Part shown: positions 34,661 to 43,039 of the stretch, piece after piece | Layout of the letters: each line of letters begins with the position of its first letter | Position numbering within the stretch: the first letter of the stretch is position 1 | Notes under the pieces: generated by a model | Databases searched by the model: none | What the model was told of the DNA's origin: nothing | Seen by the model: the letters and a program-made list of their open reading frames with translations, nothing else | Assembly (NCBI GenBank): GCA_963850425.1 | Contig: CAWKLF010000001.1 | Location: forward strand, 1,674,001 to 1,738,000 | DNA: 64,000 nt | Origin: Gp1-AA133 sp963850425 | Lineage (GTDB): Bacteria; Acidobacteriota; Terriglobia; Terriglobales; Acidobacteriaceae | Direction of reading: 5' to 3' | Position numbers and translations under genes: made by a program

Positions 34661-36085
34661 CTACTGCTGTGCCACCGCCTTCAAATACCGATAATAAAAA
34701 TCCACGCCCTTGTAGAACGACTCGACGCCGATCCTCTCATCTTTCCCGTGCGCGCGCTGGTCGTTGCGATCGATGGCCAGCCCGCTGACCGAGTAGGTGG
34801 GGAGCCCAGCGGCATTCGTGTACACGCCATCCGACGCGCCGGTGGACATGGTCGGAATTACCGGCAGCCCGGGCCACATCTCACCGACCACTTTCTCGAG
34901 CGGCTGGAAAACATCCGGGCGCAGCGGAGGGGGAGCATAGGACTGCGTCGACAAGCCGTGTTCTGTCACCCCGCCGATGGCTCCGACGTACATCACCGAA
35001 ATCTTGGGATCAGCAAAAATCTCCACCAGCTTCAGGCGAATATCTTCAGACGAATGTCCCGGCGCGATGCGGCAGTTCACGTTGGCCTTCGCCATCTGGG
35101 GCAATGCATTGTTGGCGTGCCCGGCTTCCAGCCGCGTCGCCACGCAAGTCGTTCGCATTTTCGAGTGATCGATCGCGTCCTTCGATAGCCGGTCGATCGC
35201 TGCCTGATCTGGAGGAGTCTTCAAAATTGCTTTCATGTCCTCGGCGCGCTGGCCCTTTTCCACTTTCGCCATACGCTCGTAATACGCGCGCGTGACGCTG
35301 TTCAGATCGATCGGGAACTCGTAGTGTTCGAGCCGTACCAGCCCGTTTGCGAGATGGTAGATCGCATTGTCGGGCACCGGCAGGGAACTGTGGCCGCCGG
35401 GATTGGTCACCATCAGTTGGTAGTCGGCATAAAGTTTTTCAGTCGCGTCCACGTCCATCATGACCGGCTTGCCGTTTTCGCTGGTGATCCCGCCTCCGTC
35501 GTGATTGAGCACGAACTCGGCATCGATCAGATCGCGATGATTCTTCAGCAACCAGTCCACTCCATTCGATTTGCCGCCCTCCTCGTCGGCCGTGAGCGCA
35601 AGAATAATGTCGCGGTCCGGCTTGTACCCTTCCTTCTTCATGCGGATGAGCGTGGTCACCATAATGGCGTCGCCGCCCTTCATGTCCTGCGTACCGCGCC
35701 CGTAGTAGAAGCCTTCCTGCTCGACGAATTTGAAGGGATCGGTCGTCCAGTCTTCGCGCCGGGCCTCGACCACGTCGAGGTGCCCGATCAGCAGCACCGA
35801 CTTGTGCTTGCCCGTGCCGCGCAACCGCGCCACCATGTTCTTCTTGCGGTCGTTGGGTCCGAGCACCTGCACGTCGCTCTCGGGGAAGCCGGCATCACGC
35901 AACCGCTTGGCCATGGCCTCGGCGGCGGCCGTGACGCTGCCCACCGAATCGGTGGTATTGATCTCGATCAGCTCTTTCAGGATGTCGTGGGAAAGTTGCT
36001 TGGTGGCGTCATCGATCTGGGCAAATGCGGCGAAGCTTAAGACGATGGGGACAAGAACTGCAAAAGCGGCTTTGCGATGGTTCAA
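34661..36085 (-). CDS. Secreted M20 family metallopeptidase (deacylase/dipeptidase)
   Basis: 474 residues from a TTG at 36085, preceded by AAGGAG. A signal peptide (NHRKAAFAVLVPIVLSFAAFAQ) precedes the M20 core: LLIGHLDVVEARREDW (His, Asp), RGTQDMKGGDAIM (the Asp bridging ligand), ALTADEEGGKSNGVDW (Glu-Glu), and HNNALP-like NNALPQMAKANVNCRI. The lid (dimerisation) domain is intact. It probably removes acyl or aminoacyl groups outside the cytoplasm. An upstream extension to 36151 is open but lacks a start signal. Confidence 0.85.
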   Translation of the reverse strand: MNHRKAAFAVLVPIVLSFAAFAQIDDATKQLSHDILKELIEINTTDSVGSVTAAAEAMAKRLRDAGFPESDVQVLGPNDRKKNMVARLRGTGKHKSVLLIGHLDVVEARREDWTTDPFKFVEQEGFYYGRGTQDMKGGDAIMVTTLIRMKKEGYKPDRDIILALTADEEGGKSNGVDWLLKNHRDLIDAEFVLNHDGGGITSENGKPVMMDVDATEKLYADYQLMVTNPGGHSSLPVPDNAIYHLANGLVRLEHYEFPIDLNSVTRAYYERMAKVEKGQRAEDMKAILKTPPDQAAIDRLSKDAIDHSKMRTTCVATRLEAGHANNALPQMAKANVNCRIAPGHSSEDIRLKLVEIFADPKISVMYVGAIGGVTEHGLSTQSYAPPPLRPDVFQPLEKVVGEMWPGLPVIPTMSTGASDGVYTNAAGLPTYSVSGLAIDRNDQRAHGKDERIGVESFYKGVDFYYRYLKAVAQQ

Positions 36086-36328
36086 CGCGGCAATCTCCTT
36101 GGAGGTGCTCGAGTGCGGCTCCAAAGCTACCAGAAGACGGCTCGGGCGCAAAACTGCGCAGGTGGAGGTTGCGACACCAGGCTTGCAGGCACAAATTTAA
36201 TCCCCCCAAATCATCCGCGCCAAGGGGGTGTAGCATTCCCCCCCGACTGCGTGATGCCCGCGCGCGTCATTGACCCTCTTTCTCCGATGCCCCTAGAATA
36301 ATCGGTTCATCTTTGCGCTCTTCTATTT

Positions 36329-37813
36329 ATGGCCCTGCGCCTTTTTAACACCATGTCCGCCCGGGTGGAGGAGTTTCGCCCGATCCATGACAACGAAGTT
36401 CGCATGTATGCCTGCGGGCCCACCGTCTACGACTACGGCCACATCGGCAACTTCCGGACATTCGTCGCCGTCGATCTCCTGCAGCGCTTCCTGAAGCAAA
36501 GTGGCTACAAGCTGCGCTACGCCATGAACATCACCGACGTGGACGACAAGATTATCCGCAACTCGGCGCGTGATGGTGTCGATGTGAAGCAGTACACCGC
36601 CAAGTATGAGAAGGCGTTTCTCGAAGATGCGGCCATGCTGAACATCCAGCAGCCCACTCTGGTGCGGGCCACCGAACACATTCCGGCCATGGCGGAGTTC
36701 ATCGCGAAGCTCGAGCAAAAGGGCTTGGCCTACCGCACCGAGGACGGTTCGTACTATTTCCGGATCGCGAAATTTCCCGCCTATGGCAAGCTCTCCAAAA
36801 AAGATTTTGCCGGCATGGAAGACGGCGCCCGCGTCGACGTCGACGAGTACGAGAAAGACAACGCGCGCGACTTCGCGCTGTGGAAGGCGCCGAAGCCGGG
36901 CGAGGCTTTCTGGGAGACATCCATCGGCCGCGGCCGTCCGGGCTGGCACATTGAGTGCTCCGTGATGTCCATGGAGGAACTGGGAGAGACTTTCGATCTG
37001 CACGCCGGCGGCGAGGACTTAATTTTCCCGCATCACGAAAACGAGATCGCGCAGTCCGAGTCGCTGACTGGCAAGACGTTTGCGAATTTCTGGTTTCATG
37101 CGCGCTTCCTGCTGGTCGAAGGCGAGAAGATGTCGAAGAGCCTCGGCAACTTTTTCACCCCGCGCGATCTGGTGCTCAAGGGATACAAGCCGTCGTCGAT
37201 CCGGTACCTGCTGACTTCGGTGCCGTATCGCAACCAGCTGAACTTCACTTGGGACGGGCTACGGCAAGCGGCGACTTCGGTCGATCGCTTGCGGAACTTT
37301 CGCCTGCGCTTGACGTCTTCGGCATTCCCGGATGGCACCAACGCGGCCATGAGCAGGCTGGCCGCCGAAACCGTCCAGCGAATTCGGGCCGCGCTCGACG
37401 ACGACTTGAACACGGCGCAAGCGCAGGCAGCGATTTTCGAGATGGTCCGCGCCGCCAATGCGGCCATCGATGCCGGCGAAATGCGCAAGGACGATGTGGC
37501 ACCGTTGCTCGGAGCGATCGACAAGTTTGACGGAATTTTCGCGGTGCTGGCCGACGACGATGCGCCCAAAGTAAAGGCAATCGTCGAATGGGCCAAGGCC
37601 GAAGGCCGCCAAAAAGACATCACGGCCGAGGCCCTCGCGTTGTCCGGTTCCGGTCAGCTTTCGGACGCTGACATCGAGGGGAAAATCGCTGAGATGGAGG
37701 CGGCGCGCAAGGCACGAAATTTCAAATCGTCCGACGCGATCCGTGCTGAACTGATCGCGGCCGGCATCCTGATTGAAAATACGAAAGAGGGCGTGCGCTG
37801 GCGGAGGAAGTAA
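36329..37813 (+). CDS. cysS: Cysteinyl-tRNA synthetase
   Basis: 494 residues, class I synthetase. The HIGH motif appears as YDYGHIGNFRTFVAVDLLQRF, and KMSKS as EKMSKSLGNFFTPRDL. Zinc ligands, including CSVMSM and HHENEIAQSE, are present. It charges tRNA-Cys. Length and order are standard, with the C-terminal anticodon domain ending KEGVRWRRK. No tRNA gene is adjacent. It is followed by the convergent DUF1906 gene after 45 bases. Confidence 0.95.
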   Translation: MALRLFNTMSARVEEFRPIHDNEVRMYACGPTVYDYGHIGNFRTFVAVDLLQRFLKQSGYKLRYAMNITDVDDKIIRNSARDGVDVKQYTAKYEKAFLEDAAMLNIQQPTLVRATEHIPAMAEFIAKLEQKGLAYRTEDGSYYFRIAKFPAYGKLSKKDFAGMEDGARVDVDEYEKDNARDFALWKAPKPGEAFWETSIGRGRPGWHIECSVMSMEELGETFDLHAGGEDLIFPHHENEIAQSESLTGKTFANFWFHARFLLVEGEKMSKSLGNFFTPRDLVLKGYKPSSIRYLLTSVPYRNQLNFTWDGLRQAATSVDRLRNFRLRLTSSAFPDGTNAAMSRLAAETVQRIRAALDDDLNTAQAQAAIFEMVRAANAAIDAGEMRKDDVAPLLGAIDKFDGIFAVLADDDAPKVKAIVEWAKAEGRQKDITAEALALSGSGQLSDADIEGKIAEMEAARKARNFKSSDAIRAELIAAGILIENTKEGVRWRRK

Positions 37814-37858
37814 TTGGAAGAACTCCGTTGTTCCTGCGTACATGTGCTTGCGCACCGA

Positions 37859-38743
37859 CTACCTTCCGCCGGAAGGGTCCTTCGAATTGGCGGCGTTCAC
37901 ATCGACATGTACTCGTGTCTCCGCCAGTCCCGGCGCATAACACTCGCCGTCAGCGGCGTAGCCGGAGCACTTTCCCGCGAAGTCTTTTCGCCTCGGCGCT
38001 TGTGCGTACTGCCAGACATCCGCAAACGCAATGTCGCTGGCCTCCGGACGAGGAGCGCGTCGCGGAAATGTGCATCCCGGGGACGGTGGGCACGCGTCGT
38101 TTGCGACCCAGTAAACGATTTTCCTAGCGCCCGCGTTCTGACGGATATCCTCTGCCGCGATCACAGAGGCTCGACCTTCTGGCGCCGCGATACCCGAACA
38201 GTAAATTCCCGCGCGGAATCCTCCCGCGTTTACCTTATCGACCCAGGCATAAATGTAGGCCTTCTGCTCGGGCAACATACGGCCGCCTTCTTCCTGGTCG
38301 AGAAAAATCACGGTTCCCTTCGGAAAGCCTTCGCGGCGAGCGGCTGCGAGGGCAGCTTCCGCGTCCGATCGCCCGAGCGCGGCCGCATCGACCTTCTTCA
38401 ACTCCGCATCGAGCCTTCCGTTGAACAAAACCAAAAAACCGAATCCGGCGGCTTTGATCGTCTTTCGCTTGCCCACCCACGAGTTACCCGCCGCCCGCGG
38501 AGGAATGTTCAGCCAATATCCGGCGAAGGAAAAGGTTCGCCGCAGCGCCGCGAGATTTTCGTCACCGGGATAATCGTTGCGATCAAATCCGAGATAAGCC
38601 TGCGGCGCCGCTGGACCCTTCCCTTGTGCGCCAGCGGTTTGTAAAAAAGCAGACAAGAGAGAAGCAGCGATCAGGAAACAGATGCAAGGCGACGGCGTGA
38701 TTGGCGTATGTACTTTTCCGAACGCAGCAGCCGGTTTGTTCAC
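37859..38743 (-). CDS. DUF1906 glycoside-hydrolase-like secreted protein
   Basis: 294 residues starting at GTG 38743, overlapping the mutY stop by four bases (GTGA), which suggests translational coupling to mutY. A hydrophobic segment (CICFLIAASLLSAFLQTAGA) acts as signal. The core matches DUF1906/Rv2525c-like: AYLGFDRNDYPGDENLAALR, then AGFGFLVLFNGR, GTVIFLDQEEGGRM and a late VWQYAQA. The fold is a GH25-like TIM barrel with an acidic catalytic strand. Its activity is unproven, and Cys residues in the C-terminal part may form disulfides. Confidence 0.75.
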   Translation of the reverse strand: MNKPAAAFGKVHTPITPSPCICFLIAASLLSAFLQTAGAQGKGPAAPQAYLGFDRNDYPGDENLAALRRTFSFAGYWLNIPPRAAGNSWVGKRKTIKAAGFGFLVLFNGRLDAELKKVDAAALGRSDAEAALAAARREGFPKGTVIFLDQEEGGRMLPEQKAYIYAWVDKVNAGGFRAGIYCSGIAAPEGRASVIAAEDIRQNAGARKIVYWVANDACPPSPGCTFPRRAPRPEASDIAFADVWQYAQAPRRKDFAGKCSGYAADGECYAPGLAETRVHVDVNAANSKDPSGGR

Positions 38744-39747
38744 AGCATCTCAACCCGCCGCAGAATTTTTCGCGCGAGTCCCGTAAGGGGCAGGGAAGGC
38801 AATCGCGATGCCGCAATCCACCTGCCTTCTTGCTCGTCCGGAGATAGCAACTCCATCACGCGGACTGCGTAGTCGGTGACCGTGATGCAATGGCGCAGCG
38901 CAAACAACGGAACTGCAGTGTGATGTCCGGCGAACCTGGGCAATTCCCACATTCCCGGCATGAGCGATTGATCGCGCTTTCTTTGAGTCAGGAAAACTTG
39001 TCCATCCCTGCGCGCCAGGCCGAAATGAATTTCGAGCTTCTTCTGCCGGGCGGGCGACTTGGCTCGAGGTAAGTCGCCGCGCGTCGCACAAAACTCAGAT
39101 ATCGGGCACATCAAACACTTGGGTTCGCGCGGCAGGCAGACCGTGGCGCCCAGCTCCATCATGGCTTGGTTGAAGTCGCCGGGGCGCGTTCGGTCCAGCA
39201 GTTTCTCTGCGGCCTGCCAGGTTGATTCCGCACTTAACTCTTTTCCCAACAACCGCATCAGGACTCGTTCCACGTTTCCGTCGACCACCGCCGTCGGCTC
39301 GTCGTGCGCAATGCTGGCGATGGCTGCGGCTGTGTATCGCCCGATGCCCGGTAATTTCCGCAAGGCCACGCTGTTATTTGGAAACTGGCCGCCGTGCTCC
39401 TTCACCACCACCTTCGACGCGGCGTGCAGCATGCGGGCTCGACGGTAATAGCCAAGGCCGCTCCATGCCGCCAGAACGCTCGCCTCGCGTGCTGCCGCCA
39501 GTTTCTGCACCGTCGGAAATCGCGCGAGAAAAATCCCGTAATGCTCGAGCACGGCCGCCACGCGCGTCTGCTGCAGCATGATTTCCGAAAGCCATATTCG
39601 ATAGGGATCGCGATTCTTGCGCCATGGCAGATCGCGCGCGTGTGCGTCGTACCAGGCAAGCAGTTGTCTTGCGAACGCCGGTTGCATCGTGCGGGCCGCG
39701 CGGAGGGTCTGGTCGCCGTTCTTCGTGTCGCCATGCTGGCGTGTCAT
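38740..39747 (-). CDS. mutY: A/G-specific adenine DNA glycosylase
   Basis: 335 residues. The helix-hairpin-helix region reads LPGIGRYTAAAIASIAHDEPTAVVDGNV with the catalytic Asp, preceded by QQTRVAAVLEHY. The [4Fe-4S] loop is CLPREPKCLMCPISEFC (Cys-x6-Cys-x2-Cys-x5-Cys). The C-terminal Nudix-like domain (GLARRDGQVFLTQRK) recognises 8-oxoG. It removes adenine mispaired with 8-oxoguanine. A later ATG at 39687 is also possible. It is coupled to the DUF1906 gene. Confidence 0.95.
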   Translation of the reverse strand: MTRQHGDTKNGDQTLRAARTMQPAFARQLLAWYDAHARDLPWRKNRDPYRIWLSEIMLQQTRVAAVLEHYGIFLARFPTVQKLAAAREASVLAAWSGLGYYRRARMLHAASKVVVKEHGGQFPNNSVALRKLPGIGRYTAAAIASIAHDEPTAVVDGNVERVLMRLLGKELSAESTWQAAEKLLDRTRPGDFNQAMMELGATVCLPREPKCLMCPISEFCATRGDLPRAKSPARQKKLEIHFGLARRDGQVFLTQRKRDQSLMPGMWELPRFAGHHTAVPLFALRHCITVTDYAVRVMELLSPDEQEGRWIAASRLPSLPLTGLARKILRRVEML

Positions 39748-39768
39748 CGAGGGGATATCCCGGACTCT

Positions 39769-40224
39769 TTACGGTTGCGCCGGACCGATCACGGAATGCG
39801 CAATCGCCATCCAGCCGCTCTTCTGTTGTTGCCAGACCGTCATGCGCCGTTCTGGTGCACTGGGCAACGTTCCGGATTGCCCAGTACCATGCAGAGCGAT
39901 GGTGTAGGTCACCACGAAGGTGTCGCGATTCATTTCAGTGGAAAGGTCGGAAATCGCGTAGTCCTGAACGCGAAGCTTCTGGATCTGCTCGAGCGCTGCG
40001 CTGCGCTCCCACCGTCCAGCGGGAGTGATGTAAACGAAATTCGACGCGAAATGTGCATTCACGTCCTTCCAATCCTGCACCTGGATTTCTTTCCAAAGCG
40101 CGCGTTCAAACCCTTCTCCGCCGGTTGCCTGGCTGAAGGCTTTCACCGGATGGTCTGCGTAAAACGTGCAGCCTGAAAACGTGATCAGAGCTGCCAGGCA
40201 CAGAGAGATCGTCAGGGACCGCAT
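39769..40224 (-). CDS. Lipoprotein with SnoaL/NTF2-like fold
   Basis: 151 residues. A lipobox (ITFSGC) ends the signal sequence, and the mature protein resembles NTF2-like/DUF4440 folds: ALWKEIQVQDWKDVNAHFASNFVYITPAGRWER and then TFVVTYTIALHGTG. It likely sits on a membrane facing the periplasm. No enzyme motif is obvious. It is 21 bases upstream of mutY on the same strand, so the two may share a transcript. Confidence 0.7.
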   Translation of the reverse strand: MRSLTISLCLAALITFSGCTFYADHPVKAFSQATGGEGFERALWKEIQVQDWKDVNAHFASNFVYITPAGRWERSAALEQIQKLRVQDYAISDLSTEMNRDTFVVTYTIALHGTGQSGTLPSAPERRMTVWQQQKSGWMAIAHSVIGPAQP

Positions 40225-40294
40225 GACGGGAATTTTAAACCAAGAGAAGCAGTGAATTGCTGGCGGTCTTCCTCAGCGCACTCCGTGGAAGTTC

Positions 40295-40365
40295 TCTGCG
40301 GCCTCTGCGTTTCAGGATTGTTGCTGACTCTGCCAAAACCGAAAATCTTAAACCGCAGAGAACGC
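40295..40365. repeat. Dispersed CTCTGCGG repeat, convergent halves
   Basis: CTCTGCGGCCTCTGCGTTTC (from 40295) and AAAATCTTAAACCGCAGAG with GAACGC after it (40342-40365) are the two ends of the element seen at 23410-23651, here about 45 bases apart. They lie in the 330-base gap between the lipoprotein and the next gene; no other feature was seen there. Confidence 0.7.
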
Positions 40366-40554
40366 GGAGAAATGCCGCACAGATCGCAAAGAAAGCCTAT
40401 CTGGTGAGTTGAATCTGGTCACGGCTCGCAATGCGGGTGGCCTGCTGCCGTGGCTCTTGAGGTGCCTGCCTGTTGACCCTTGGTGGGCGCAACGGAATAA
40501 TGGACAAAGTGAGTGCCTGCCTCCGATTGAGGCCGGGCTCGGGCGAGGGCTGTC

Positions 40555-40794
40555 ATGAATGATTTCAACCGCAAGATGGAGGAGACGGGCGCGCGAGTCA
40601 GCAAGAAGGTCGCCGATGCCGCGGAGCGCCTGGAAAAGGAAAGTGCCGATCTGATCGACTACCTGAATAGCGAGGTCGTTCCGGCCGTCCGCGAGCAGTC
40701 CTCGAAAGCCTTGCGGGTCGCGGCGGAACGGCTGCGCCAACTTGCCGACTTCATGGACGAAAGTAAAAATCAGGACCCGGCCAAGAAGCCATGA
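40555..40794 (+). CDS. Small helical hypothetical protein
   Basis: 79 residues, very charged and heptad-like (FNRKMEETGARVSKKVADAAERLEKESADLI, then LRVAAERLRQLADFM), consistent with a coiled coil. It overlaps the rlpA start by four bases (ATGA), so the pair is translationally coupled. No family was recognised. A structural role with the peptidoglycan protein RlpA is possible. Confidence 0.6.
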   Translation: MNDFNRKMEETGARVSKKVADAAERLEKESADLIDYLNSEVVPAVREQSSKALRVAAERLRQLADFMDESKNQDPAKKP

Positions 40795-41570
40795 CCATGC
40801 TTCGCCTGGCATACGTATTGTTCACGCTGGTGCTTGTCGGGCTGCTAGCCGGTTGTGGTCACCACAAGCAGGCCCGCGTCGACGTTCCTGTTCCTCCCAC
40901 AATCGAGGTGCAGCGGCCGCCGGTCGCGAAAGTTCCAGAGAAATCCGCGGAATCGAAAAAGCTTCCACCTGCGAAAAACGAGCCCGAGGATGCAACCCTG
41001 TCGGTTCCGGCTAACACTGTGCCGCTTCTTACGGAGACAGGTCTCGCCAGCTGGTATGGCGCTCCGTATCATAACCGGCGTAGTTCGAATGGTGAGCTCT
41101 ACAACATGCATGCCATGACGGCTGCTCACCGTACGCTACCCCTGGGATCGATTGTGCGCGTCACCAACGTCAAGACGGGCAATTCTGCGTTATTGAAGAT
41201 TACCGACCGGGGTCCCTTCGTCGATGGACGCATCATCGACGTTTCTTATGCGGCTGCCAAGCAGATCGATATCTGGCAGCCGGGCGTAGCCCGTGTGAAA
41301 CTGGAAGTCCTGCAAACCCCAGCCTTGATCGCGACCGGAGGCCGATGGGCCGTGCAGATTGGATCGTTTGGGAAGCAGAAGGAAGCGTCCGACCTGGTGG
41401 CGCATCTGGCCCGCCGTTACCAGTCCGCCAAGGTCGACAAATTTCTAAGCCCAGTGGGCGATTGGTGGGTGCGCGTGCGCGTTTTGGGAGATGACCGCCA
41501 ACGAGCTGAGGCGCTTGCGCATGAAACCGAAATCCGGCAGGGCTCCGTCTACGTTGTAAGGTTGGACTAA
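40791..41570 (+). CDS. rlpA: RlpA-like lipoprotein with SPOR domain
   Basis: 259 residues. The signal ends at LLAGC, a lipobox. Residues 80-170 are the double-psi beta-barrel (ASWYGAPYHNRRSSNGELYNMHAMTAAH), with catalytic-type Asp and His (ITDRGPFVDGRIIDVSYAAA). Residues about 180-259 form a SPOR domain (WAVQIGSFGKQKEASDLVAHL) that targets denuded peptidoglycan at the septum. RlpA family lytic transglycosylases cleave such glycans. It is translationally coupled to the small helical gene upstream. Confidence 0.9.
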   Translation: MTMLRLAYVLFTLVLVGLLAGCGHHKQARVDVPVPPTIEVQRPPVAKVPEKSAESKKLPPAKNEPEDATLSVPANTVPLLTETGLASWYGAPYHNRRSSNGELYNMHAMTAAHRTLPLGSIVRVTNVKTGNSALLKITDRGPFVDGRIIDVSYAAAKQIDIWQPGVARVKLEVLQTPALIATGGRWAVQIGSFGKQKEASDLVAHLARRYQSAKVDKFLSPVGDWWVRVRVLGDDRQRAEALAHETEIRQGSVYVVRLD

Positions 41571-41620
41571 ATCGGTGTGCTGAGCCGGCAGCGGCCAGCA
41601 CCTAGCAAGCGGAATTTCCT

Positions 41621-41962
41621 ATGACCGACTGCCTGTTCTGCAAAGTAATCACGGGCGAGATTCCCGCCAAGCGGGTCTACGAAGACGAGCACACGCTCGC
41701 CTTTGAAGACATCAACCCGCAGGCTCCCACGCACGTGCTGATCATTCCGAAGAAACATGTGCGCGGGTTGAAAGAAGCTGAGGCGGAAGATGCCGAATTG
41801 ATTGGCCGTTTGCACCTGGCAGCAGCGGAAATCGGCCGCCAACGGGAGATTGAAGATGGATACCGCACGGTGCTGAACGTCGGCCCCAAGTCAGGCCAGT
41901 CGGTATTTCATATTCACGTCCACCTGATCGGCGGGCGTGACATGAAGTGGCCGCCGGGATAG
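41621..41962 (+). CDS. HIT-family (histidine triad) nucleotide-binding protein
   Basis: 113 residues. The HIT core is DCLFCKVITGEIPAKRVYEDE with Cys residues, then HVLIIPKKHVRGL and the histidine triad in SVFHIHVHLIGGRDM. The HinT branch hydrolyses nucleoside phosphoramidates such as AMP-lysine. It lies 51 bases after rlpA and ends well before the receiver gene. The physiological substrate is uncertain. Confidence 0.9.
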   Translation: MTDCLFCKVITGEIPAKRVYEDEHTLAFEDINPQAPTHVLIIPKKHVRGLKEAEAEDAELIGRLHLAAAEIGRQREIEDGYRTVLNVGPKSGQSVFHIHVHLIGGRDMKWPPG

Positions 41963-42011
41963 CCTGGCGACAAAGATCCTCGGTAGAAAATTCTGCGAGA
42001 GCAACCGCCTG

Positions 42012-42680
42012 CTACTGGACGCCGGCCTCTTCCTCAGCCGCTCCGTGACGCCGCAACAGCTGGGGAAGGTTCTGCGAGAACGCAGAGCGCGGCAAAACCA
42101 TGTCGCATCCTACCTCGTGCGCCTTCTGCTTCAGGTCACCCTGCACGTGCGACAGAAAGCCGATGATCGAGGTGTCCTTCTTCAGCTTGCTCTTGAGTTT
42201 GGGGATGAGCGTGAGGGGCTTGGCGTTGACGTTATTGAGATCGAAGATGATGAGCGACGGCTTCTCTTCGCCGTTCTGCTTCATGCGTTCGAGCAGGTCT
42301 TTGTCGGTCTTCACGAATTCGACCTTCACATTCATCTTGCGCGCAGTCTCCTGAATTTTCGCCAGGAAGAACAGGTCGTCGACGAAGGCAAAGATGCGCG
42401 AATTCGCGTCCTCGCGGATGGGCAGCGGCTCGGGGTCGGCCGGTTGATAGGCCGGCGCAAAGCCCGGTCGCGTGCCTCGGCTGGGTTTGGCACCGTGCCC
42501 ATTGTTATTGTTAATCACCGCGCGATAGCTGTGATCCATAGGCGCGCTGTAAATCCCGCCGCCCGTGTTCTGACGGTCGCGTTTCTGACCACCACCCCGA
42601 TGATTGGGTGGACGTCGTCCGCGCCGCCGTCTGCCTCTCCCTCCTGCACCGCCGGAGGGAATTCCAGGTCCTGCATTCAT
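42012..42680 (-). CDS. Arg/Gly-rich protein with divergent receiver domain
   Basis: 222 residues from the ATG at 42680. The first 45 residues are low-complexity and Gly/Arg-rich (GRGRRRRGRRPPNH), resembling RGG-like nucleic-acid-binding tails. From about residue 94 a CheY-like fold follows: RIFAFVDDLFF with the acidic pair Asp101-Asp102, Asp147 in LIIFDLNN as possible phospho-acceptor, and CDMVLPRSAFSQ where the invariant Lys is replaced by Arg198. It may be a pseudo-receiver or RNA-associated regulator. The partner is unknown. Confidence 0.6.
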   Translation of the reverse strand: MNAGPGIPSGGAGGRGRRRRGRRPPNHRGGGQKRDRQNTGGGIYSAPMDHSYRAVINNNNGHGAKPSRGTRPGFAPAYQPADPEPLPIREDANSRIFAFVDDLFFLAKIQETARKMNVKVEFVKTDKDLLERMKQNGEEKPSLIIFDLNNVNAKPLTLIPKLKSKLKKDTSIIGFLSHVQGDLKQKAHEVGCDMVLPRSAFSQNLPQLLRRHGAAEEEAGVQ

Positions 42681-42896
42681 AGGTTTTCTCTTAAAGTGTC
42701 CCAACGTCTAATGAGAGGATGTCGTTTCTCGTCCGCCCTGCTTCGCCTTCGGAGTACAACCCCACTTATGCGCTTTACTTACGATGCGCTAGAACCCCGG
42801 TGCGACTGGAAAACAATCTTGATCTTTTCCGCTTAAGCGCCTGGAGCTAAGGGGCGCGGAGGGCCAGCGCGGGAAGCTCGGCCGCTGGGAACTCCA

Positions 42897-43007
42897 TAAT
42901 GCTACGCTGCGCCGCAGCTTCCGTGCAAGTCCAAAGTGGCGATGGTTTTGCACAGAGGTGTTGGCACTGCCGCGGCACCTTCGCGTGCGAGCAGCTAGGT
43001 AGCATTA
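42897..43007. other. Structured inverted repeat, possible small RNA or mini-element
   Basis: A 14-bp outer stem pairs TAATGCTACGCTGC (42897-42910) with GCAGC, a three-base bulge (TAG), and GTAGCATTA (42991-43007). Inside are weaker pairings (GTGCAA at 42923 with TTGCAC at 42948, AGGTG at 42956 with CACCT at 42976). No T-tract follows on either strand. It is the main feature of the 359-base gap between the EAL-HDOD and receiver genes. Confidence 0.4.
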
Positions 43008-43039
43008 TCGACACGCATCCAGAAGACCCTTGAGCCGGC

